A stretch of DNA of 64,000 nucleotides from NCBI GenBank assembly GCA_037952775.1, contig JBANAY010000003.1:25482001-25546000 (forward strand), read 5' to 3'. Below are positions 22,965-33,424 of this stretch, piece by piece. The DNA comes from Clonostachys chloroleuca (taxonomy: Eukaryota > Ascomycota > Sordariomycetes > Hypocreales > Bionectriaceae). The stretch's first letter is position 1. Each line of letters starts with the position of its first letter. The notes under the pieces are model-generated. The model saw only the letters and a program-made list of their open reading frames with translations. It was not told the DNA's origin and searched no databases. Both the position numbers and the translations under genes were made by a program.

Positions 22965-24533
22965 CTACAGGTGGTAATCGTCGCTCGTGTTGACCGTGAC
23001 GCCTCTCCTCTCCCATATCCGGTGAACCCCCATGTCCTCCACCCCGCTGTTTTGCTTTTTGTCAGATAATGTCGCTTCTTGTTTGTCATAGCTATTGGCC
23101 ACTCACTCGTCTTTCATGTTGACCACAGGCTCCGATTGGCCCTTTTCTGGATTGCGGAAGATCATATTCTTTCTCTGCTCGCGCTTGTGTCAGTCCGCCC
23201 CCGCTCGGTCTGGTTCGCCCTGGGAAGACACATACCAGTCCTAGAGTAAGATGGATCGCTGGAGGTGAGACGACGATGCTCTCAATCGGCTGCTTGCCCG
23301 CAATCATGGCGACAATGTTCTCGGAAACAACGCGCGCCTGACCAATTCCCGGGCGAGCGGCTTTGTGAGCTCCACTGTCGGCAATGTCGCCCGCAGCGAA
23401 GAAGTGCGAGTACTTGGGGTCCTTGAATTGCAGAGTAGGCAATACATTGATGAAGCCATTCGCCGGGTTCAGGATCGAGCCACCGGGCGTCGGCTCGAGG
23501 TCGCGGAGGAACTGATTGTTTGGGCTCTGTCCCGTCGCTGGGATGATCAGGTCAGCTGCAATCTTGCGTCCGTCCTGCAATTCCACCTCGAATTCACTGC
23601 CATCTGTCGGAAATCCATTTGCAGGCACCACTGCCCGGCTCCCAGTGGCCAACCTATTTCCCTGCAATTAGCTGTCTGATTATGGGTGCGTGGGGATCGA
23701 GTGTTCAATCAACATACTCGACTCCGAGCTCCTTGCAACGCTCCCGAATGATCTCGTCCATTCTCGGATGGTACAGTGGCATCAGACGGTCACGCGAATG
23801 GATGAGAGTGATTTTCTTTTCAGGATAGAGCTCCTTTAGATCTGTAGCCATTTGCACGCCGACGGCGCCTCCTCCTACAATTGCAATAGACTTCGCGCTC
23901 TTCACTTTCCGCTGGTAGTCCTTGAAATAGCCAATGGAGGACGGCTTATCGTCCTGCGGCATGGTCCCCGGAGGCGACAGGCGTGTGCCGGTAGTGACGA
24001 CCACAAAGTCAAAGGGTACCTTGGAGGATCCTTGCCAGTCGCGGTCGAGTACCACATGCTCCTTGGTGAGGGCGACGGCTCTGGCTGTAATAATGGAATG
24101 CGTGGATGGGTCCGACGCAGATGCAAATGCACCCGTGTAAGGGATGAATGCCTTGTGCTCATGACTGGGCAGTACAGCAAATCGGGGCTTGTTCTTTGGG
24201 TCAGCTACCAATAGTGCCCAATGGAGGAGACATACCATCACTTACAAAGGCGAATAGGTGATGGAAGTGGGTGTGTGGCTCGACTAGGAGCACCTGCAGG
24301 TGTCTCACATCAGAAGGTGCCATCACAAAGCAACATCGCTTGTTCACTCACACGATGGGTCTTTGGGAGTGCTGTGACCAGCTCGTTAACCGCCGCCTGC
24401 GCAGAATGAAACGTCAATGTGGTTGGTCCAGACAACGGCGCGTAGGCAAGGGGGCGGAAAATGCTCAAAATAGACTTACGAGACCAACATACGATCCGCC
24501 AAGGACGACGACATTCTTCAAATTTGCAGCCAT
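22965..24533 (-). CDS. AMID/AIF-like FAD-dependent oxidoreductase
   Basis: Seven exons on the minus strand, 24533-24480, 24396-24352, 24293-24246, 24187-23718, 23653-23236, 23174-23107 and 23046-22965, join in phase to 394 residues, the normal family length. The N-terminus NVVVLGGSYVG is the FAD-binding Rossmann motif. A second dinucleotide motif IAIVGGGAVGVQMATDL lies mid-protein, and ATG before QSPNNQFL followed by FAAGDIAD is the second flavin contact. This is the pattern of apoptosis-inducing factor homologues of the AMID/FSP1 group, NAD(P)H-quinone oxidoreductases linked to mitochondria or membranes and to oxidative death control. Two acceptors are not CAG/TAG: intron 3 ends in AAG after a CTGAC branch site, giving the FAF-PRFAVLP junction expected of the family. 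The last exon supplies the C-terminus ERRGVTV. Confidence 0.87.
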
Positions 24534-25869
24534 ATTGATTTGCGTCAATATTTTATTGAACAAAAGAGCAACGGCGTCTTATAGCCGGGAGACATCGAGA
24601 GAACCGGAGATTGATAACGGGACTTGGACTGACCCGAGTGGGGGCCCCATCCTCATGGAGAAGGTAACGCCGCGGATGTAGGGCAATACGGATGTGCGGA
24701 ACTCCGAGACTGGCCGAGATATTCGGTCTTTTACGACGGGATATTGACGAATTTCTGCTTTTATTAGCACAGGAAATCGGGAGGGTGGAGGGAGAATAGC
24801 GGGGTGGTTCCTGACCAGGTCAATTATTGGCTCCTGCTGGGTTTGCGTGGAGGTGGTGAGCCACAGTTCCGAGTTCCGAGCACGGCATTCTGCCGCGTAA
24901 TCAACGTTTTGACTCACGGGAAATCACATTAACGCTAATCTGACCTTAAGGCACTGTGGGCTTTATCATCGAGAATTTGTCAGTCGCACTAGCGAGCCTG
25001 GTGGGATGACATGCCTAGTAAAAATACCCGGTCCCTTGTGGGTGTGTGCACGGTGGTTACTTCATCACAGAGTAAACCAAGCTCTAGGAAGAATCAAAGA
25101 GCTCCCAAAGAGAAAACTGGTTTAAAAATATGAAGCAGAATAAAGCACAGCGTCTTCGAAGGTAAAGTCAAAGTTATTTATGGAATACTAAGAAATTATA
25201 TCATGTGGTGTACAGTGGTTGGGAGAAGTGTGAAAATGGCGCCAAGGAATTGAAACCAAATATCTCGATGTGAAAGCGGATTTGTTTGGGGACTCGGTAT
25301 TAAGATTAGAATATTAACGGTTGTGCTTCGTCGGATCCACTGCATGCTCTGGCTCGTGGAAAATCACATTAACGCTAAATGAACCAAAGTGAGGTGGTCG
25401 TGAGCGTTTCACCAGGCGGCCCCAAAGAGCATACCCAGCGCCCAACTGTAGCGTGGTATCAGCATTTCCATGAAAAGGAAGAACTCGGCCTTGTGGAAAC
25501 GCAATTTCCATAAATATTGGAAATTAATTCAATCGTTTAGTTAATCTCTTCTATGATTCGGCCAAGAATGTTGAGAATGTCGTCGTCGATGAAGTTGTTG
25601 CTTCATGGGCAGGCTCAGGTGATGATGCAGCTGTATATTTTTAACAGTCTTGTTGACAGTTCAAAATCCTACAATGGATAATTTTTTATTAGAAAGAAAT
25701 ACTTTTGAAGTTAATATTAATATAGAAAAAAAGACCGCTTACGCTTGCTGGTGGACGCGCACTCTCGCTGGACTCCGTGGTGCTGGTGACGAGGTGCAAC
25801 GCCCACCACGACACCTCTGAACATTCCAATGTGTCATATACGCATTTCGATGCAAGCAATTCAACATAA
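24534..25869. other. Intergenic region with an 18-bp repeat
   Basis: No protein gene is supported in this 1.3 kb. It is AT-rich toward the right. It carries an exact 18-bp direct repeat, described separately. Confidence 0.5.
24921..25378. repeat. Exact 18-nt direct repeat, 440 bp apart
   Basis: AAATCACATTAACGCTAA occurs at 24921-24938 and 25361-25378. A few matching bases precede each copy (CTC then GGA or GGG). It may be a duplicated regulatory block or element remnant. Confidence 0.6.
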
Positions 25870-26080
25870 GGGGAGGTGGTCTAACTGGTAGAACTTGTGA
25901 TTATTGGCGTTTGCCCAATCCAATTCTTAATCGGTCAGACACACGCGACTCGACGACCCAAAACGGCTCCGAACGGCCCTCGACGACCTTCGACGGACAC
26001 CCTCGACGGCTCTCGACGACCCACCGACGACAACAAGCGCCGATAATCACAAGCTTGGGGTTCGAATCCCCTCCTCCCCG
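25870..26080 (+). tRNA. tRNA-like Pol III unit interrupted by a ~139-nt insert
   Basis: The ends form a 7-bp acceptor stem: GGGGAGG (25870-25876) with CCTCCCC (26073-26079). Box A TGGTCTAACTGG (25877-25888) and box B GGTTCGAATCC (26059-26069) match their consensus perfectly, and conserved A14, G18-G19, A21 and T33 fall in place. The T loop TTCGAAT closes on GGGG/CCCC with one T-T mismatch at 49-65. The anticodon stem TGTGA/TCACA is intact, but about 139 nt sit in the loop, near the usual intron site. By position the anticodon would read ATT, which is rare, so identity is uncertain. The helix extends into the insert (25894-25909 with 26038-26053, one G-T pair). The insert holds three copies of TCGACGACC. 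A T6 run just downstream (26084-26089) fits a Pol III terminator. It could be an intron-bearing tRNA or a decayed tRNA-derived element. Confidence 0.5.
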
Positions 26081-26134
26081 TTCTTTTTTCCTTTTTTTTT
26101 CCTTTTTTTTCCTTTTTTTTTCCTTTTTTTTTTT
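26081..26134 (+). repeat. Imperfect (CCT8) microsatellite / T-rich terminator tract
   Basis: Several units of two C followed by six to eleven T follow the tRNA-like unit directly. The first T run would end Pol III transcription; the rest is a simple repeat. Confidence 0.8.
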
Positions 26135-27789
26135 GTGTTTCCATTTGGGGGCGTTGTCAACGAGTGAGCTCCTAGCCTCCCAACGCACAACACACACGAG
26201 GAGCAATGTCGGGCGCCAACTTCAAGTTCCCCAACTTCGAAAGAACTTGTTCATGAAGCAATTATCTTCTAGAGTACCGTCTATTCGTCTTACTGTCGTT
26301 TCTTTTTGGTCGTGAGTGAAGGCTTGTGATAGGGATCCGTCTTTGGCGACGAGGAGTGTCCAGCTCGAGGCCATTGAGACGGCCCGCCCCAAAAAGTGCT
26401 CCAAGTTGGTTCTACTGTTCACTACTTCTTCAGAGGGCTGTATCAGAAGCTTAGCAAAAGCACAAAAAATTACAATTGTCAGGAAGAAATGCAATTCCTA
26501 CGAGACCGCAAACTTGGTCAGCGCATGCGGAAGCTCCGCCAAGTATTTCTTCTTTCCTCCAAATCCTCCATCACACTCGACTCTTTTCCCAATATTCTTT
26601 GAGATGGCCACGATATTTATCAGGTTACCCAACAAACGCATATTCTTTTGGAGCCAGGTGAAAAATTGATGACCTCAAACATTAGATCCCCCCATTCCCG
26701 TGAGGCTGCATGTGAGAGTCAACAGACGATGTTCATAAGATAATAGTACACTATAGTATTTTATTTTTTTACATATACTTTTACATTGCGGCATCAATCT
26801 ATGTAGGCCAGAGAGTGCCCTACTCATGAATATTATGAATATCTTTGAGACTGATGTCGCATTTCTCTGTTGACAAATTCCACGGCCAGGAGCAACTCTG
26901 GGTCTTTTCAGAGAGAGCTGTTGCTGTGGAGAGCGTGCTATGATGTCACTAAACAAGCCCCTGTAGGCAAACAACCTCTGCGCCCCGCCGGATGACCTGT
27001 TTCCTTCGTGTCATGAATTGCATGTGAGCTTGTTCAGCATTGCCTCTATGCATTCACCATCCATACAGCATCTCATGTTCATAATAATGCATGGCTTGGA
27101 TGCAGCTGTTGTTCCAATCGTTAATTTGGCTAAGGCAAAGACACCCTGACCGCCACGTAAGGAGAGTCAGCTAAGAAACAATAATCTCACTTTGCCATGC
27201 ATCACTTTAACACCGGCAAGTTTGCCGTTGCCAAAGTTCCAACCCGGCGCATCTTGCAAATTACCTACTACCGAACAAGTCGGTGGAGTGTCCACACAAG
27301 CTCTGGATATTGATAATTAGACAATGCGACCATAATCTGGAGCTCCCGAAACCTTAAAAATTAGAACCGGGAAAAGGAGGCGAGTGGGACGGGGCGATCC
27401 CCTAAATTTAGTGAGCACGCTTGAGTTGATGTGGCTGTTGCTGTTGTGTCTCAGCTGGTGGTTGGCACGGCATCACAGGCCGGGACCCTCGTCCGTTGGG
27501 CGTGAATACGAAGCTTGGCTGATCTCATACTTGATTAGTGCCTGCGACAGCTCGTGTGTTAATTTGTTTTGTCACGGCATGACTTGTTTCTGGTGAGACG
27601 AGACGGCGGCCCGAGCGACACGCCGCTCGTACTCTCCAGAGCTTGCTTGTGCATTGATTAAGGACCACCGCACTGCTCGCCTTCTTGCTCTTCTCCTCTC
27701 ATCCGCGTCTCTTCTCAGCTTCTTCCTCGTGCCAACCTACAAGCCTTCTCAAACCTTCTCAGCTCAGTTAGTCAAGTCGTTAATTCACA
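26135..27789. other. Intergenic region
   Basis: No supported gene. The right end (27,600-27,789) is the C/T-rich leader of the Cys-rich protein gene. It encodes a hydrophobic stretch in another frame but has no ATG to use it. Confidence 0.5.
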
Positions 27790-28287
27790 ATGTCGTCCAC
27801 CGCCGTCTCTACCTCCTCCGCCGCCGCCCCAAGCACCTCGGCAGTGTGCGCAAGCATCTGGCAGACCCCCAACGAGGACAAGAACTGCGCCATGCCCAAG
27901 ACCGACAAGAACGTCGACTACATGAAGAAGTGCTGCAAGGACGCCCAGATCGTCAGCTACTACAACGACTGCGGCATCTACTGCCTGGCCGTCGACCAGA
28001 CCATCGAGGACCTGGTCGACTGCCTGCACGGCGAGGGCGCCGGCGACCGCGACGTCTTCTGCCGCGGCACCGGCAACGACACCGCCACCGCCACCGACGT
28101 GGGCTCCCTCGACCCGACCATCACGGCCAGCATCATCGCGGGCGCCACGAGCTCGTCCAGCAGCAAGGACGACAACAGCGACAACAAGGAGGATGATAAG
28201 GGTGCCGCCGTCAAGGGGACCGTCAGCGTGCTTGGCCTTGCCATTGGCACTCTGCTGATTTCCGCCTTCACCATTGGCGGCATCTAA
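27790..28287 (+). CDS. Cys-rich fungal protein with Ser-rich linker and hydrophobic C-terminal tail
   Basis: A 165-residue intronless protein with a clean CACAATG start. After a Ser/Ala/Thr-rich N-terminus of about 20 residues comes a compact region with eight or nine cysteines, including KKCCKD, YNDCGIYCLA and DVFCRG. A Ser/Asp-rich linker follows, then a C-terminal hydrophobic helix (VSVLGLAIGTLLISAF). I recognise the general pattern from conserved hypothetical proteins of ascomycetes. The tail resembles a GPI-attachment or tail-anchor signal. No N-terminal signal peptide is visible, so it is either tail-anchored or secreted by an unrecognised start. Codon use is very GC-rich compared with its surroundings, which suggests high expression. 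Confidence 0.75.
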   Translation: MSSTAVSTSSAAAPSTSAVCASIWQTPNEDKNCAMPKTDKNVDYMKKCCKDAQIVSYYNDCGIYCLAVDQTIEDLVDCLHGEGAGDRDVFCRGTGNDTATATDVGSLDPTITASIIAGATSSSSSKDDNSDNKEDDKGAAVKGTVSVLGLAIGTLLISAFTIGGI

Positions 28288-29994
28288 TGAATGGAAGCGT
28301 TTGGGAACATAGGAGTGTTTTTTCCTGCATGGTATATATGGACGTCATTTATCTGGTTTGGGCGGGTATGGGCAATACAAAACATCAGCCAGCACCAAGT
28401 GTCTGAGCTTCAGCATACGGCATTATAGTAACGTCGGAGTAATGGTTTGCTTCTATGGGTCAATACCCAGAGCTAAGTACAATGATTAAGTGCAGTAAGG
28501 CATGCCCATATGGTGCCTCGTATAAACAAATAATGATGCTTTCTTTGTGCCTCCGGTCCTTCGATTGCGAAAGCCTCCTCGTTAGGCTACGATTGCGAGC
28601 CACCGTGCTTCGGTTCATCATGCCGGTTGATGTACAGCGAGACAAACCCTCCGGGTGAGGTTAAAATTGCTGTGAGGCGCGAAATCTATGATCTATCACA
28701 TCCCTCTCACACATGCGATTACCCAAGTGCAGCAAGACAACCCGTCTGGTGAGGCTAAAATTTCTGTGCTCGATGCAATACATTTAATAATGCACTCAAG
28801 TTTAGCGCTTATATCTGTGATTATTTGGGTGTGAACAGTATCGACACTCCCTCCCCCGAGTCCTTCGCACCCTTTCTTAAGTGTTCGCCAAGGTTGGTGA
28901 GTCACATGAAATCTGTCTAGCGGTAAAGTCAGCGGTTGAAGCTACACTTAAACTTCGATACAAATCACTAATTCTAATGGTATTGTTCCATCGAATGCTC
29001 GCTGGCAATTGGCTCACGGAGCAATTGCGACAGTAAATGGACCCCCCGGCCGTAATTCCCCCCAACGTCGATAAGATATTCCACCGCCTCATTGTCATAC
29101 TTGGGAAGCCTCTTCATGTACTTGTCTACGTCTCGAATTAACCGCAATGGTTTCTTGCCCAAGAGTGAAGGACATCAGGTCACACGTCTGCTAGCAGAGA
29201 GATCAGTGTGTGTGTTAGTACGAAATCCCAGGCAGCCTTTGTATTATTGTTGAACCATAAGGGATGACGTTCAATACGACCTATGGTGTGAGGTATGGAA
29301 GCAAGGCGATATAAGGCGGATTCATCACACAGTACTTGATCCTAGCTAATGATTCTAAATTTGAGGCCGGTGTTAGAATGCCCAGCCATCTCAAATAGCA
29401 GATTACCACAGCTTTTGCCTCTATGAGGCACTCGTCAAATCGTCCGTGGGGAGCCAAAAACGAGAGCCAGCACTCTGTCTTTAAGAAAGTCATTATTCAA
29501 CAAATGAATGTGTCAGGCCAGGGGAGATCAGTTATGCCGGGGATCGCGTAGAAGGTTCTTATCAACCAATTATTCCACTAGCGAAAGTGGTTGGTTTACA
29601 GAGATTGGGCACTGGAGTTGGGATTGAAACCATTGGGTGCAGGCCGGCCATATCTCGTCTCAATACAAGGCCAAAATAATTCAAATCGTTTAGAGATCCT
29701 GAGAAAAGCTTTTATATCCGGGATAACGGAAATAGGTTCTTGGATGCGGCATTGAGGAGTTTGCCATAGTAAAGTAGAGCAGCTCCGGAGTGAGTACTGA
29801 GATTGATGTCCCCTCACCTTCAAGTAGATTAGATTCCAATCAAAGAACAAGGCCCAAGCCACTCTAGTACACGAATGTATGATGATGAGCTTCGGAAGGG
29901 TTACTCAAACATTTCAGATAATGCGAGAGCCCCGGCCTCAAAGCTCGCACCAGATCGCCGTCCAACATAAGCTCGCTCAGCTGCCCGACCCGCT
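28288..29994. other. Intergenic region with imperfect direct repeats
   Basis: No gene is supported in 1.7 kb. The only structure seen is an imperfect duplicated block near 28,630-28,770. The right end may hold the degraded remainder of the glycosyltransferase-like fragment, but I could not find its catalytic motifs. Confidence 0.45.
28631..28768. repeat. Imperfect direct repeat of ~43 bp
   Basis: The block at 28631-28673 (starting TGTACAGCGAGACAAACCCT) recurs at 28728-28768 (starting GTGCAGCAAGACAACCCGTC) with about 80 percent identity by eye; both continue with GGTGAGG or TGGTGAGGC and TAAAATT. No function is evident. Confidence 0.5.
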
Positions 29995-30618
29995 TTACTC
30001 GTCTGCCTCATCTTCATTGCCGTCGGATTTCCATATAAGATCCCTGAGCTGTGATTCAATGTTAGAAGCTCGCGATACAATATGCAATGCATCTTTATCC
30101 CAAACAACCAAAAGGCCCTCTGATGCCACGAAGGCAGCGAAATTTTGCCTCTTGGCGTGGGCGATGTCTTCAATAGTGGGAAGAACTTGGGCTCGACAGC
30201 CGTTGTCTAAAGGCACTTCTGGTCCGGTGAACCACTGCAAGAAGGTTCTTATGATCCGCGAGTTCACCGTCATAACGCACTGGCAACTCAGGGTCAGCAA
30301 TGGTAGGTCCCAAACCAGAGTGGGATATGCCCGGCGACCGACCTCGACTTTGAGAGCGGCGGCAGCCTTGGCGAACGGAGATCCTGTTAGCTGTGAAGGG
30401 CATACAAGATACTGGCCTCCTTTCTTCCGTAAGACAACGCCTTCCTTCTCCCCCGCGCCACTGCCTATCCAAAATTTTGAATCTTGCTGTTGATAGAGGT
30501 AGTTGACCAAAACTTCGGGGTTGATGTCGTCCATTGGCCTGGAGCTCGACGCCAGACGGCGAGCAGGCCCGGGCCGAGCGGCAGCTGGCGTATCCTGGGA
30601 GGGCTTCAAAGGGTCCAT
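29995..30618 (-). pseudogene. Orphan N-terminal fragment of a probable fungal family-2 glycosyltransferase
   Basis: The 207-codon frame starts with a proline/alanine-rich segment. It continues with a domain containing FWIGSGAGEKEGVVLRK, PTIEDIAHAKRQNFAAFVAS and EGLLVVWDKDALHIVSRA. This resembles the N-terminal domain placed before the membrane and catalytic parts of cellulose-synthase-like (GT2) fungal proteins. Here the frame stops right after the domain (stop codon 29995-29997), and I cannot find the membrane helices or the D,D,QxxRW motifs downstream. A GTAAAG sequence overlaps the stop and could be a donor, but no convincing next exon follows. It may be a truncated gene, a relic, or a stand-alone domain protein. 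The family assignment is from memory and moderate. Confidence 0.45.
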
Positions 30619-32641
30619 AGATCGTGAAATCTAGGAACTTGCGCTGTCGCTGAACGATCAGACTGTTCAGCAGAAAGTGCCTCTCCATTGACGCCTGACT
30701 CGTAGATGGGAATACGGGAAGTGCCGCTACCTCTTCCGTCTTAGCGCCCTCACTGCGGCATCAAGCTCATTAATCTTCCCCTCTCTAAGGGACCTCATGA
30801 TTGTGAGCGGGTTGTGGAGGGGGTCAAATAATCCTCCCGATTCTGGTGCCGAGAGTATCATGAGCTCCCTCCGACTTTAGAGATGCAGAATCAATTCCCG
30901 AGGCGCGAAGCTCACAAGGAAGCTCAACAAACAAAGCGAGGGTCACATCCACCATGAGAGGCTTGAGATAGTAATGAGGAGAATGTGTGTGAGTATGGTG
31001 GGAAAAGAATTAAACAGGCCGAGGTACTTGGTTCATGTTGGTAATTAACTTGTAGGCTTTCCAAGCACAAATCGTACGATAGAGATCACAACGAATCTCT
31101 CTATGTTTGGTCTAGTTCATCTACAATTTTTATCGTTGGTCCTAGAATACCCAGTATGATGTCCCAACAGCTTACCACATGAGCCAAGATAGATGGTACC
31201 GCAATTGCAACCCAACGGGGAAGCACTCATCGCGTGTGATCTTGCGGGGTGGCAGTGTGGGAGGGGTGGGTATCTAATCATATCTTATCGGAGATAAGAT
31301 AGCTACACCACGGCTTGAACCGATGGCTGACGGTGGCAAGTGGCTAATCAGATCCGTGGGTGGCGGGGAGATTGGCAGCGCGATGGCAGACCGGCGTTTT
31401 GCTGATCAGAAGGCGACCAGCCATTTGCCATTTTATGATGGCTTTCTCGATTTGAGGCAATGTGGAGCTGTTCGTTCACAACCGGGTATGCATGTAAGGG
31501 GCGCTGGCAGCTTAGTCCCTATCAACATCCACCAGTCTAGGGGGAGGTAGCGCAGAAGCGCCCAGCTGGAGGGAGACGGCTAACCCAATGGAATTTCCGG
31601 GTGACGCTCCCGTTGCATCGATTCAGCGGTCTGTCTGAGAACCTGGACAAGTTTGCCCACAGCAGAAGTACCGCTAGGAAACAACGCTCTCCACGCGGTA
31701 GCGCCGCGGATGTAAGCGTGATCAGAACAAGACGCCAAGTTCTGAAACTTGTCAAAGGATGTCGCGCACTCGTCCACCGCCTCGTCCGTGATCAATGTGC
31801 TGGTGGGGATGGAGTGGTTTCATTTGGCCGTAGTCGTTGTGGAAACAAAATGATCATGCCCCGGGGATGCGCATGATGATCGGTAGGCTGGGAGCGCTCG
31901 CCCAGCTGTCACAAAACGCGCGCGAGTACTCCCGAACAATCCAGCAACTGAACCGGCGGTCCTTGCACCGCCAGACAGAGCAGGGGAAGCTGCACCGTTT
32001 TGGACAAAGGGCACACGTCTTGGACAGCAGCATTGCCTGAACAGGCCAGGGACAATGGAATGAGGCCGGCTCCATTTGGTGGCCATGTCCCCAGGGACCC
32101 GAAAAATAGCCTGTTCTCTGCATGGGCGACGTGTAGGTACATACGCACTACTGGCCAACCCCCTCACCCCCTGAAGCCAAGTTCACCGACTATTGCCCCA
32201 AGGTGCAATTTTTCTGGCCGAAGGCGAACCCCGTTAGTGGGAGAGGCACCAAATCTCCCTTGGTTTATGAAGTCCGGCATGGCTCGATCCAGCTGTCACG
32301 GCTCGTTTTCGTTTCAAAAAGCGTCCCAGGGCCGGTCACAGTAAGGCCATCTTCCAGATTACCTTGTTTTGGTTGGGCTTGTTTCCGCTCTCCCATGTCT
32401 TTTCCAAGGGTTGCATGTCGTTTGCTACAAACCGCCTCTTCCTCAACCGACCCTTGCTACCCAAGTAGAGGTGTGAGCCGAAGGCACGCTTGGGACTTAT
32501 AACAAGATCCAAGTCCCCTCCTACCTGGTTGGGCCTAAACGACATCATTATTCCTCAACTTTGTTTTACGATTTTCTTTGTTTTCGTTGTTCTCGCTTTT
32601 TATGACCATATTTATCATCATAACGACACCTGCATTTCTCC
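30619..32641. other. Gene-poor region, 2.0 kb
   Basis: Open frames on both strands between 31,300 and 32,350 overlap each other and match no family I know. The region includes a GATA-rich palindrome at 31281-31301. The last 100 bp form the leader of the next gene. Confidence 0.45.
31281..31301. promoter_or_regulatory. 21-bp palindrome with four GATA cores
   Basis: TATCTTATC and GATAAGATA form perfect 9-bp inverted arms around GGA, giving two GATA cores on each strand. This is a strong candidate GATA-factor site, although the nearest confident gene starts 1.3 kb away. Confidence 0.4.
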
Positions 32642-33424
32642 ATGGCATCGACATCCTCCGCACCGCTCTTCGCCCGACGCGCCGCCAACGCATCCAAGCT
32701 CGGCACGGCTCTACCGCCCCTCGCCGCCACACCCAAGCTCACCATAGAGATTCCCAAGCCCGACATCAACAAAATCTCCAGGGACCAGCGGCGTAATTCA
32801 GACACCGGATCATGTCCATCTCTCACTGATGGAACCCAGACTCCTCTGACGGGCTCCAGCATTGTCCACACACCGCGGTCTCCTCGATACACGAGGCAAC
32901 AGGAGCGGGAATGGTGGGTCCAGTGCTTGGAACACACTGGTCAAGACGAGAACTGCATCGACTGTTTGCAGTGGCAGACTGAGCTGCCCAGCCTTACGCC
33001 ATCTAAGCCATATGAATGTGAGGGCTTCAGCTATGAGGATGAGTTCCCCTGCACTGAGGTCTTTCCTCTGATGGAAGAGGTTGAGATGGAGGTACCACAT
33101 CACACTGAGTGCCTCACGAGTCTGTCCTACCGAGAGCGTATCAGCAAGTCGTACTTCGACCTAGGAGACACTCTATTCTCTCCAGTGGCCGAGATGGCTC
33201 AGCTGGTACCGGGCTGGAATGAAAAGGCCCTCCAGTTCTTCAACCAATACATCACGCTTCTGGTACTATTACTTATTTCGGTCTTGACGGCATACTGCAT
33301 CGGCAGATGGACTCTCCCCAGGCAAACTGGGCTGGAGTCCCTGAGCATAATTTACTCTATGCCACGCGTTGACGCGTTTGCTCTACATTGGGACTGGGAT
33401 TGGGCAAACCACACCCAAGTCTAA
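32642..33424 (+). CDS. Hypothetical single-pass membrane protein
   Basis: A 260-residue intronless frame I do not recognise. The start has good context (CTCCATGGCATCG). The first 90 residues are basic, Ser/Thr/Pro-rich and probably disordered (PKLTIEIPKPDINK). A middle part has a small CxxC (ENCIDCLQW) and an acidic stretch (EEVEMEV). A single strong transmembrane helix (ITLLVLLLISVLTAYCIG) lies about 45 residues from the C-terminus. That layout suggests a tail-oriented membrane protein with a large cytosolic domain. Codon character and the single long frame support a real gene, but no family evidence is available. Confidence 0.6.
   Translation: MASTSSAPLFARRAANASKLGTALPPLAATPKLTIEIPKPDINKISRDQRRNSDTGSCPSLTDGTQTPLTGSSIVHTPRSPRYTRQQEREWWVQCLEHTGQDENCIDCLQWQTELPSLTPSKPYECEGFSYEDEFPCTEVFPLMEEVEMEVPHHTECLTSLSYRERISKSYFDLGDTLFSPVAEMAQLVPGWNEKALQFFNQYITLLVLLLISVLTAYCIGRWTLPRQTGLESLSIIYSMPRVDAFALHWDWDWANHTQV

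Noticed and set aside
25870..26080. Classification as a typical SINE
   Set aside because: In tRNA-derived SINEs boxes A and B lie about 35 nt apart at the 5' end; here they bracket the insert and a full acceptor stem closes the unit.
27654..28196. 180-codon frame with a signal-peptide-like start overlapping the Cys-rich gene
   Set aside because: It has no ATG at its start and becomes an Arg/His-rich shadow of the Cys-rich protein.
31820..32167. Cys-containing minus-strand frames, at first suggestive of a zinc-cluster protein
   Set aside because: The cysteines do not fit the Zn2Cys6 spacing and the frames overlap each other.
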